A DNA stretch of 33,869 nt from Bacteroidota bacterium (GTDB lineage Bacteria > Bacteroidota > Bacteroidia > JAFLBG01): the NCBI GenBank assembly GCA_017303975.1, contig JAFLBG010000040.1:1-33869 (forward strand). Direction: 5' to 3'. The notes under the pieces were generated by a model that saw only the letters and a list, made by a program, of their open reading frames with translations, was not told where the DNA came from and made no database searches. Positions 15,200 through 22,162 of this stretch are shown piece by piece. Every line of letters begins with the position of its first letter. Within the stretch, counting starts at the first letter, position 1. A program made the translations under genes and the position numbers.

Positions 15200-16099
15200 T
15201 TGATATTAGATTACTATCCTTTTGGGTCTTACTTAACGAATCGTAATTTTAATCGAAATGAGTATCCAAACAGTTTTAACGGTAAGAGAGAGGATAACGA
15301 ATTGTTTGGTTGGCAGGATTATGGCTTCAGAAATTATATGAAAGCTGCGAGGCGGTTCGACAGGCATGATGAATTATTTATAAATAAAAAGTATCCTGAG
15401 CTAAGTCCGTTCCAATTTGCAGGGAACTCGCCAATTTTAGCTATTGATGTAGATGGACTTGAGCCAGAAGCTATTAATGAAGGAGTAGAAGTATTAGTTA
15501 TTGTTGTCCATGGAAAAGAAGCAAATCCTCCAAAAACAAATCAAACACAAGTAAAAAATAATCCTGCTGCAACAAGTTCTAAAAACGATTTAAATATTTT
15601 ATCTGATTTAGAAAAGAATCAACCTTTTATTCAGGTTGTTCAGTATTCTTCCTCAGAAGGTACGGTTACAAAAGATGATATAAAACAAACAATAAAAAAT
15701 CTCAATAGTATTAATCCTAATGCTAAATTAATACTCGTTGGTCACAGTTTAGGCGCAGACAACTTAGTTGAATTAGTCAAGGAAAATCCTGAAATTAAAG
15801 TAGATCGATTATATACAATTGATATTTCCTCACCTGGCTGGGACGATTCTGATATTCCTAGCAATGTTAATTTTAATATAAACTATTATCAATCGAATTT
15901 TGGAGAAGCTGGAGGAGAAGAAACTTCTGCACAATTTGGAAACGAAAATAGTGTTATCGAGAATATTAAGGTTAAAAATACAAGCCATAGAACTATAGAT
16001 AGTGATGTTTCAGGTACAATATTTAATCAGATTAAGAATATTGTAGAAAAAAAGAATCCAGCACCTCCTCCAGGAGGATCTGCACCATCACAAGACTAA
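15200..16099 (+). CDS. Displaced RHS tip B, alpha/beta-hydrolase (lipase-like) toxin
   Basis: The element end supplies ILDYYPFG, then tip B starts with the RHS linker (NSFNGKRED, GWQDYGFRNYMKAARRFDRHDELF, AIDVDGLE). The toxin part (from about 15460) has VVHGKE, a probable oxyanion loop, then the nucleophile elbow GHSLGAD with Ser at 15746-15748, IDISSPGW (candidate Asp near 15828) and SHRTID with a candidate catalytic His at 15986-15988. This order is that of lipases and phospholipases of the alpha/beta-hydrolase fold, which fits attack on membrane lipids. The end is Pro-rich (NPAPPPGGSAPSQD). The only start is TTG at 15200, so it is probably silent. It is most likely the tip that this locus carried before element 1 arrived. 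Confidence 0.75.
   Translation: MILDYYPFGSYLTNRNFNRNEYPNSFNGKREDNELFGWQDYGFRNYMKAARRFDRHDELFINKKYPELSPFQFAGNSPILAIDVDGLEPEAINEGVEVLVIVVHGKEANPPKTNQTQVKNNPAATSSKNDLNILSDLEKNQPFIQVVQYSSSEGTVTKDDIKQTIKNLNSINPNAKLILVGHSLGADNLVELVKENPEIKVDRLYTIDISSPGWDDSDIPSNVNFNINYYQSNFGEAGGEETSAQFGNENSVIENIKVKNTSHRTIDSDVSGTIFNQIKNIVEKKNPAPPPGGSAPSQD
15219..15226 (+). other. Right attachment junction (attR-like, CTTTTGGG)
   Basis: CTTTTGGG is followed by TCTTAC (tip B) instead of GAGTAT (tip A), so identity with the other two junctions stops exactly after the eight-base core. Joining the sequence left of 553 to this point would restore an uninterrupted core-tip B gene in frame. Confidence 0.6.
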
Positions 16100-16109
16100 A
16101 ACAAGTTAT

Positions 16110-16406
16110 ATGAAAAAGCAAAAAATAATAGAGCAGATAGTGCCCCTATTTGCATTAGTTGTCCAATATTATATTTCACCGAATGAAACTTATGCACTTA
16201 TTTTTAGCACTATACTAATTACGGTTGAGATTATGCGCACAATTAGATTGTTTCAGGATAAGACCAATAATGAAAAGCCTGTCCTCATAAGAAAAGTTGT
16301 TTTTAATGGATTTATTGTGTTAGTATCATTGTATCTACTTGTACTCCGATTATTATTGACGACTGGTGAGCATGGAATTTTACAAAGTTTATTATGGGGT
16401 CTGTAA
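16110..16406 (+). CDS. Small three-helix membrane protein, likely immunity to tip B
   Basis: 98 residues, starting 10 bp after the tip B stop. Three hydrophobic stretches are seen at about residues 9-23 (IVPLFALVVQYYI), 28-44 (YALIFSTILITVEIM) and 67-88 (VVFNGFIVLVSLYLLVLRLLL), with a basic loop between the second and third. I know no family name for it. Membrane immunity proteins are usual for effectors that act on the envelope, so this fits a lipase-like toxin. The role rests on position and topology only. Confidence 0.6.
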   Translation: MKKQKIIEQIVPLFALVVQYYISPNETYALIFSTILITVEIMRTIRLFQDKTNNEKPVLIRKVVFNGFIVLVSLYLLVLRLLLTTGEHGILQSLLWGL

Positions 16407-16430
16407 AAAATAAGGTCGTGATCTGATTGT

Positions 16431-16458
16431 CACCTGATTTTTATTGTTAAATCAGGTG
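16431..16458 (+). terminator. Hairpin after immunity B, possible terminator
   Basis: Perfect 10-bp arms CACCTGATTT / AAATCAGGTG with an 8-base loop lie 24 bases after the immunity stop. The tail (GCTTGTGTGT) is only weakly T-rich. It holds the same place as the terminator in element 1, just before the boundary motif. Confidence 0.55.
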
Positions 16459-16460
16459 GC

Positions 16461-16490
16461 TTGTGTGTCGGGGCAAAGGTGTAGAGAACC
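16461..16490 (+). other. Cargo/module boundary motif in element 2
   Basis: TTGTGTGTCGGGGCAAAGG followed by TGTAGAGAACC. It matches 1768-1798 at about 26 of 31 positions although the DNA on both sides is unrelated. Confidence 0.5.
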
Positions 16491-16494
16491 GGCT

Positions 16495-16517
16495 CGCGCG
16501 GATTTGCAATCCGTGCG
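16495..16517. repeat. REP-like palindrome
   Basis: CGCGCGGATT TGC AATCCGTGCG forms a 10-bp stem with one mismatch, much GC-richer than its surroundings. It resembles dispersed palindromic elements of Bacteroidota genomes; only one copy lies in this window. Confidence 0.4.
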
Positions 16518-17108
16518 AACATATTTGCATGTGAGTTAAGTTATCCGTGCCAGATTTATAAAATATTTCAATTACAGGGCAAGATGTAAGAATATCTACA
16601 CCGACATTCTTCCGAGATATACACAAAATGTCTTTAAAAGTATATACCCAAAAAATATTTTAAAAAAATTTTTCTCTTATATAAGTCAAAAAACAGCACT
16701 TTTCTACAATTTTTGTTCTTAATCAAAAAAGTGGCTAACTCAACAACCATAAGGCGTAGTCACCAAAAATTGCAATTTTGCAAAATTACATTTTTACAAA
16801 ATTATAATTTTACATTTATTCCCTTGCAGCCCTTTGGCAATAAGGCTTACAATAATAATTACCTACTTCCGTTTTTCTAAAAAACAGCTGTTTACAAACA
16901 CAAAGTGCACCCCCTATTATTGTCGTCCGATGTGTGTAGAAAACACACCATTTAGCGGATTATTTATGCTGTATCCGGTGTGTCCCGGATAGTATAAACT
17001 AAACTTTAACAAAACTCAACACCCTTTTCTTGGTGGCTTAGCGCTGCCATGACTCGGGCTACCTATTGCATTTTTTCAATTACAAACCAACTTTTAAAAC
17101 AAATTACC

Positions 17109-18695
17109 ATGAAACAATCACAAGAAGAACTCAAAAAAATTATTACTAAAGCTAACACACTAAAGGTTGTAGAAAAACAACCGGAGTCGAAACTGCAATT
17201 TGTACATGAACAAAAAACGTTGTTTACAGGTAAGTTAAATAATTACCAAGTGCTTGGAAACCTCTCTAGCGATTTAAGCTGCTTGCCAATAACCTTGCTC
17301 ATCGAAATGCCACAAACCTTGCAGCGAGAGCGCTATAAGATAGACCTATACGAAAAAGTACAAGTAACAAACTTGGCAGCAACTATTTCAGCGCAATTTT
17401 TTCAAGACGAACAGCTGCTGCTAGAGGAGTTACAAGAACTTACTAGCGCTCTAGAAAACTACCGCGAAACAACCTGGGCTACAATCCAAGGCAGCATTAA
17501 AACACACCCAGCGGCAATAGCTCCTAAAGAAAACAAAAAAGAGATACTAGATTTTTTATCTGCCCCTAACCTATTTGAGCGAATAGATAAATTGTTGGAA
17601 CAAGCAGGAGTTGTTGGCGAGGAGCTAAACCGGAAACTATTGTTTTTAATTGCGTTGAGCTACAAAACAAAAGTTCCGATGCATGCTGCTATCGAGGACG
17701 AAGAAGACAACAACCTATTAAATACTATTGCTCGCTGTTTCCCAAGCGATGAGGTTGTTCATATTTCGCGAGCAACAGCCAAGTCGTTCTATTACTACAA
17801 CCACAATCAGTTGGATGGAAAACTACTTGTAGTTACAGGTTTTCTGGAATTTCACAAAGAAGCACAACAGGCATTTGTAAGCCTACAAAAAAATGGAGAA
17901 CTGCATACCTCGCTCACCTACAAAAATAGAAATGGACAATTAGCAAGCACCATAAAACATGTAAGTGGGAGCTTTGCTTCACTGGTAGCTAGCGATAGTC
18001 CGTTTGGCAAAAAAACTCCCGTTGGTTTTCTAGTACATAAAGACAAACCCTCTGTAAATAGAGCAAATGCAGTAAACAACTTTGTTTCAAGGAGCAGAAC
18101 TATTCATTCTCCGGCAGCAGAAGAGGCAAGAATATTTTTGCAACGCTGTACTAATCAATTGCAAAAAGTAGAGATTCATAATCCGTTTATATTAAATGCA
18201 GATATCCCCGCTGAAAATAGTATCAAACAAATTGCTTTGGAAATGCTTGATTCGCTTGTACATGTAGTGGCGTACTTACATCAATATCAGCGCAAAAAAA
18301 ACAGTAATGGTATTGTACAAGTAACTGAACAAGATATAATACTAGCCATTGAATTAGTTACCGATTGGTGCTACCAAGAACAAGACGGGTTGGGCTCACA
18401 CGTGTATTTATTATTTGAAGCACTAAAAAATTATGTTCGAAAAACTGCTCCTGATAACCCTTCCAACTATAGTTTTATGCAGCGTGAGATACGTTCGGCA
18501 CTCAACGTAAGTAAAAGCAAATGTGATAGAATTTTTTCAGTACTCGTAGAACGCGATTTTCTGGTGATAACAGGAGGCAACAAAAACAAAGGCTACTGCT
18601 ATAAAATTAGCACGTGGGAAGTTTGTCTTTACGAAATAAAACAAATTAAGCAGCAACTAATGAGCTGCTATAACCTACCAAATTTTCCACCATAA
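17109..18695 (+). CDS. Primase-ATPase paralogue lacking CHC2/Toprim and Walker motifs
   Basis: I chose ATG 17109 (MKQSQEEL) over the in-frame ATG at 17049 because the 60 bases between look non-coding. The 528-residue protein matches the C-terminal half of the 897-residue protein: GVVGEELNRKLLFLIALS aligns with GIIGETENAGILFTAMVS, KSFYYYNHNQLDGKLLVV with NSFYYWKEGIRGKIILI, and ITGGNKNKGYCYKIS with IAGGNKYKKGYEYEL. Where the other has SQSGTGKS this has EDEEDNNL, and Walker B is VVTGFLEF, so ATP binding is not expected. The zinc finger and Toprim are absent, yet the frame is intact over the full length. It may act as a DNA-binding or assembly factor for the adjacent recombinases. Confidence 0.72.
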   Translation: MKQSQEELKKIITKANTLKVVEKQPESKLQFVHEQKTLFTGKLNNYQVLGNLSSDLSCLPITLLIEMPQTLQRERYKIDLYEKVQVTNLAATISAQFFQDEQLLLEELQELTSALENYRETTWATIQGSIKTHPAAIAPKENKKEILDFLSAPNLFERIDKLLEQAGVVGEELNRKLLFLIALSYKTKVPMHAAIEDEEDNNLLNTIARCFPSDEVVHISRATAKSFYYYNHNQLDGKLLVVTGFLEFHKEAQQAFVSLQKNGELHTSLTYKNRNGQLASTIKHVSGSFASLVASDSPFGKKTPVGFLVHKDKPSVNRANAVNNFVSRSRTIHSPAAEEARIFLQRCTNQLQKVEIHNPFILNADIPAENSIKQIALEMLDSLVHVVAYLHQYQRKKNSNGIVQVTEQDIILAIELVTDWCYQEQDGLGSHVYLLFEALKNYVRKTAPDNPSNYSFMQREIRSALNVSKSKCDRIFSVLVERDFLVITGGNKNKGYCYKISTWEVCLYEIKQIKQQLMSCYNLPNFPP

Positions 18696-18714
18696 CACTT
18701 GTGACTCACGAGTG
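18696..18714. repeat. Short hairpin after the primase-like gene
   Basis: CACTTGTG ACT CACGAGTG forms an 8-bp stem with one mismatch right at the stop codon. A second pair, GTGGG (18717-18721) and CCCAC (18733-18737), follows. They occupy the 113-bp gap before recombinase 1. Confidence 0.45.
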
Positions 18715-18808
18715 CCGTGGGACGCTAGAATGCCCACCGGATAAAGAGAAATGGCTTGCGTTCCACCCATAAATCAATTTACATAAACGATACTAAAAAA
18801 CAACAACT

Positions 18809-19753
18809 ATGCACTTTTTAAAACTAAACAACCGCACATACAAGATGCTGTATCATCAATTTGACAATCTACTTATTGCAAAAGGCTATAGCAGAGCCAA
18901 AGAACATTTTTACAGTAACATGATGAAGGAGTTTTTATTCTTTATCGAAAACAGTGGAATCAATTCCATACAACAAGTAAACGGCAACCATATACTAGCC
19001 TACTACAACTATTTAAGAGAACGTCCCAATCAGCGAAGAGCAGGAGGCTTGAGCGATTCGGCTATTCGCAGTAAAATGTTCTCTTTGCGTTTGTTCTTTA
19101 ATCATTTGGTTGAGTCAGGAATACTCAATGCATCGCCTGTGTATTTGCCAAGTACAATTGCTTTTAAAAGCACAGGACGCAAGGTGCTTAGCAAAGAAGA
19201 AGTAATGCAATTATACTCAGCCTGCAAGAATTCTTTCGAAAAAGCGTTGCTAGCTTTAGCCTACGGCTGTGGACTTCGTAAAACTGAAATTTTTAAATTG
19301 AATGTGTCGGATATCTATTTTACAGAAAACTCGCTGTTGATTCGTTGTGGCAAACTAAACAAAACCAGAACAGTGCCTCTTTCTGCTTCGGTAGCAGCTC
19401 ATTTAAAAGAATACATTGTAAACGAACGCACGACTCATACTGCGGGAAATGCCTATAATCCAGCGTTTTTCATCACCCCGTCAGGAGCACGTGTAAAAGC
19501 AGATCGGTTTTACGAGTGCATCAAGCGTTTGGTAAAGAGAACAAATAATCCTGCTTTGCAAAACAAGCAAGTGGGACTCCACACCCTTCGTCATAGCATA
19601 GCCACACACCTGGCAGATAATGGCGCTGATATTGACTTTATACGTGAATTCTTGGGACATGTACTTTTAGATACTACCCATATCTATTGCAAGCATCGTA
19701 AACAAAAACAACGTATTACAGAAGCTATTAACCATTCTAAAATTGCAGCCTAA
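18809..19753 (+). CDS. Tyrosine recombinase 1 of element 2 (catalytically complete)
   Basis: 314 residues. The core-binding domain has QRRAGGLSDSAIRSKMFSLR, the counterpart of RRRAGGISPGHINRYIEVLK in element 1. All catalytic parts are present: GLRKTE, a Lys-containing beta-hairpin (CGKLNKTRTVPL), HTLRHS, FLGHV and HIYCKH. It is clearly related to, but diverged from, the recombinase 1 genes upstream. The stop overlaps the start of recombinase 2 by one base (TAATG), so the two are translationally coupled. Confidence 0.9.
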   Translation: MHFLKLNNRTYKMLYHQFDNLLIAKGYSRAKEHFYSNMMKEFLFFIENSGINSIQQVNGNHILAYYNYLRERPNQRRAGGLSDSAIRSKMFSLRLFFNHLVESGILNASPVYLPSTIAFKSTGRKVLSKEEVMQLYSACKNSFEKALLALAYGCGLRKTEIFKLNVSDIYFTENSLLIRCGKLNKTRTVPLSASVAAHLKEYIVNERTTHTAGNAYNPAFFITPSGARVKADRFYECIKRLVKRTNNPALQNKQVGLHTLRHSIATHLADNGADIDFIREFLGHVLLDTTHIYCKHRKQKQRITEAINHSKIAA

Positions 19754-20628
19754 TGGAATTTTATAAAAACTATTTGGTAGAGAAGAATTTCTCTGCATCT
19801 ACCATACGAAAGTATGTATTTGAAACGAAGCGTTTCCTGCTAGAGCATCCAAACGCAAAATACTATTGCTATAGTAACCTGGTTGATTATATGCATAGTA
19901 TAAGCAACGCACCCATTGCGCTCACAACAAGAAAAATCAAACTTCAGGTGGTAAAAAAATATTTCGATTTTTTGATAGAGACCGGAGCAATACAGCATCA
20001 CCCTTGTTCTTCCTTGTATATAAAAGGAAATACCAAGCGAGGAATTATATTTTATGACTTATTTACTTCTGCCGAACTGGAGTTGTTGCTTAATCGAACG
20101 GAGCGTTACGAGCATCTAGCAATTAAAAACAAACTGATAATTTCTTTTTTAATTTATCAGGGTTTGTTACCGCAAGAAATTTGCGGATTAAAATTAAAGC
20201 ACATAGATGCTGAATCGCAGAATGTATTTATAAAGGGTGGACGAATTCATTTAGCAAGAAGACTGCCCTTACAGCCATTGCAAATAGTACTATTAGAGGA
20301 GTATTTGAATAACACGCGTAATCGATTACTAAAAACCGCTAAACAAAAAACAGATTTTCTGTTACTTAATTTTAGAGGGAAGCCTATAACCGTTGAAGAT
20401 GTTGGCACGTTAGTAGAATCGTTTAGGTATTTGTTCCCTGAGCGAAAGCTCAATACCAAGACCATACGAGATAGCGTGTTGAGCAATTTGTTTAAAGAAA
20501 AAAACTATTTACTCGAAGAAGTTCAATACATAGCAGGACATCGATGGGTGTCTTCAACCTTGCGCCTGAAGCCAACTAATCAAGCACTGCAACATAAACT
20601 TATTAGTAAGTTTCATCCGTTGGGGTGA
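19753..20628 (+). CDS. Tyrosine recombinase-like partner of element 2 (no catalytic Tyr)
   Basis: 291 residues. It aligns with recombinase 2 of element 1 (YIAGHRWVSST versus YMAGHRYVSST, and the same ending KFHP/KIHP). The first catalytic Arg is gone (GLLPQE), the HxxR box is KTIRDS, and the Tyr position reads Leu (SSTLRLK). It therefore cannot cleave DNA by the usual route. The open frame and the one-base overlap with an active recombinase argue that it is a kept structural partner, not a decaying gene. Confidence 0.82.
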   Translation: MEFYKNYLVEKNFSASTIRKYVFETKRFLLEHPNAKYYCYSNLVDYMHSISNAPIALTTRKIKLQVVKKYFDFLIETGAIQHHPCSSLYIKGNTKRGIIFYDLFTSAELELLLNRTERYEHLAIKNKLIISFLIYQGLLPQEICGLKLKHIDAESQNVFIKGGRIHLARRLPLQPLQIVLLEEYLNNTRNRLLKTAKQKTDFLLLNFRGKPITVEDVGTLVESFRYLFPERKLNTKTIRDSVLSNLFKEKNYLLEEVQYIAGHRWVSSTLRLKPTNQALQHKLISKFHPLG

Positions 20629-20671
20629 TAGATTTATTAAATTGATTTGCTACATTAGATACAACTAGAAT

Positions 20672-21598
20672 ATGGAATTAAGAATTGAAATACCAACTCA
20701 CATCTCAGATAACTTTGGGGATCCACTTTTTTATTTTATTAATACTATTTTGAATGTAAATAATTCAAAAGCAGAAATTTTTCATTTTGACTTTAATAAT
20801 TGCATGTTTATTAATCCTTTTATTATAGGAGGGTTGACGAGTATTGCGCACTATCAAAGGTTGAAGGGTAAAAAAGTTCATTACACTTTCAACAAACAAA
20901 ACGAATCAATTTCTAATTACTTTAAAACTGTCTATTTCCCTGATGGGTTCAATTATCAGGAGTCGCAGTTTCAAAACCTAGATACTTTTTTTGAAAATTA
21001 CCATTCGAAAACATATATTCCTTTAATCGCTTTTCCTGCAGGAAAAAAAGAAATAGAAAACAAGATTCGTGAAAAAGTTATTTCTGCAATAAATAGTATT
21101 CTTAAAGATCAATTGAAGTTAAAGGGTTATGTTTTGATGGCGATTTTCTATATGATAGATGAATTAACGCAAAACATTACCGATCATTCCGGATCTAATA
21201 AGGGAATTTTATTTGCACAATTTTATCCAACTAAAAATTTTATGGATATCTGTATTGCAGATTATGGAAAAGGATTGCTACAATCTTATATTGATGCCGG
21301 TAAACATAATCCAAAATCTGACGAAGAAGCTATAAATTTTGCTATTTTTGGCAAATCCACTAAAAATTTACCAGAAAGTAGAGGTTTTGGCTTATCTACG
21401 TCAAGAAGAATATTAGTTGAGGGATTAAAGGGGAAATTTTGTATTTATTCAGGAAATGCCTTTTTCGTACAAGACATTGAAAGAGAAGAGCTTATAGCCC
21501 TAGAAGAAGGATATTATTATAAAGGTTGTTATGTAGCCTTGCGAATTCCAATTTTAACAAACGAGCAATTTAATTTATATGATTACGTTGGTAACTAA
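20672..21598 (+). CDS. GHKL-type ATPase with N-terminal STAS-like region
   Basis: 308 residues. Residues about 1-90 look like a STAS/anti-anti-sigma fold (FHFDFNNCMFINPFIIGGLTSI). The C-terminal half has the ATP-binding Bergerat fold: N box IDELTQNITDHS, G1 box IADYGKG and G2 box SRGFGLSTSRRIL. Proteins of this type act as anti-sigma-like kinases or ATP-driven switches. The next gene is a small STAS-like protein, probably its partner. The pair lies between element 2 recombinases and an RHS core and may be cargo. The substrate is unknown. Confidence 0.75.
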   Translation: MELRIEIPTHISDNFGDPLFYFINTILNVNNSKAEIFHFDFNNCMFINPFIIGGLTSIAHYQRLKGKKVHYTFNKQNESISNYFKTVYFPDGFNYQESQFQNLDTFFENYHSKTYIPLIAFPAGKKEIENKIREKVISAINSILKDQLKLKGYVLMAIFYMIDELTQNITDHSGSNKGILFAQFYPTKNFMDICIADYGKGLLQSYIDAGKHNPKSDEEAINFAIFGKSTKNLPESRGFGLSTSRRILVEGLKGKFCIYSGNAFFVQDIEREELIALEEGYYYKGCYVALRIPILTNEQFNLYDYVGN

Positions 21599-21606
21599 TA
21601 AACTTA

Positions 21607-21638
21607 TTTTGCGTAAAAGCTAAATGCTATTAAATTTG
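21607..21638 (+). promoter_or_regulatory. Bacteroidota-type promoter before the STAS-like gene
   Basis: TTTTG (21607-21611) and TAAATTTG (21631-21638) match the -33/-7 form TTTG...TAnnTTTG with a 19-base gap, 15 bases before the ATG at 21654. The small gene can thus be made apart from its upstream partner. Confidence 0.55.
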
Positions 21639-21653
21639 TAATTAATCATAGAT

Positions 21654-22013
21654 ATGAAAGCTGTTTTACACATATTAGTTTCTGAAGAATTAAGTGACCT
21701 TCTCAATACTCGTGAAGCAGCCACTGAATTAATTAATTCTATTCGCAAAAATCCTTGCTCTATTGTTGAATTAGATTTTTCTAATGTGGAATTTATGTCA
21801 AGGTCATTTGCCGATCAACTTTATAAGGAGCAACAAGAAGTACAAAAGGAATTGAAAGTAGTTATACATATAGTAAATGCCAATGAGGAAATTATTAATA
21901 TGCTTAGAGCTGTAAAGCTTACACAAAACATTGTTAACCGGGCATATACTCAAATACCAGTTTACAAATATACTGATGCTTCGATGCTGAGAAACTATCT
22001 TCTGTCAGTATAA
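21654..22013 (+). CDS. STAS-like DUF4325-type protein
   Basis: 119 residues. ELDFSNVEFMSRSFADQLYKEQ is the typical signature of the STAS-like DUF4325 domain, with a conserved Ser-Phe-Ala-Asp. The rest (VVIHIVNANEEIINMLRAVKLTQ) fits a small alpha/beta fold. The partner is likely the GHKL ATPase encoded 55 bp upstream, which could phosphorylate or bind it as in anti-sigma/anti-anti-sigma switches. It has its own predicted promoter. What it controls cannot be read from the sequence. Confidence 0.7.
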   Translation: MKAVLHILVSEELSDLLNTREAATELINSIRKNPCSIVELDFSNVEFMSRSFADQLYKEQQEVQKELKVVIHIVNANEEIINMLRAVKLTQNIVNRAYTQIPVYKYTDASMLRNYLLSV

Positions 22014-22162
22014 TTTCTTTTTCAATCTCAAATACAATAAACATATATTTCTCATCTCTTTTCGAAAATTTACCATTCAATCGTTAATAAAATTCAAAAA
22101 TAAATTACATTTGAAAAAAGTGAACACGTTCCTTGACATATTGTTAAAAAACACTCACAACC

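Larger units (their letters stand above)
7886..15218 (+). mobile_element. RHS-tip integrative element, copy 2 (7,333 bp)
   Basis: A head-to-tail duplicate of 553-7885: same gene order, same gene lengths, same protein sequences and same non-coding end, all at an offset of 7,333. It ends at CTTTTGGG (15219), where tip B begins. Identity this high means a very recent tandem integration, duplication by unequal exchange, or an assembly error. Long reads are needed to tell these apart. Confidence 0.65.
16407..17108. other. Long intergenic region before the primase-like gene
   Basis: I see no supportable gene. It contains the hairpin at 16431, the boundary motif, a REP-like palindrome (16495-16517), very AT-rich DNA with repeated AAAATTACATTT-like runs (about 16780-16825), and two short hairpins: GTGTGT/ACACAC at 16932-16948 and TATCCGG/CCGGATA at 16972-16991. 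The last two sit where a leader or operator would be expected. Confidence 0.5.
16460..20640 (+). mobile_element. Diverged, reduced recombinase module (element 2); limits approximate
   Basis: Same order as element 1 (boundary motif, primase-like gene, recombinase 1, recombinase 2) but with distant protein similarity, no XRE regulators, no CHC2/Toprim domains and no folded right end. With tip B and its immunity gene on the left it would be an older unit of the same kind. Element 1 would then have integrated at the left edge of this unit. The right limit is unclear: the ATPase/STAS pair at 20672-22013 could be cargo. Confidence 0.45.

Noticed and set aside
553-15218. DDE transposon or IS explanation of the tandem units
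   Set aside because: No terminal inverted repeats at the unit edges and no DDE transposase; the tyrosine recombinases and the short shared core explain the edges better.
17049-17108. Upstream ATG as start of the primase-like gene
   Set aside because: The 20 extra residues look like translated leader DNA; ATG 17109 follows the A-rich leader typical of this genome.
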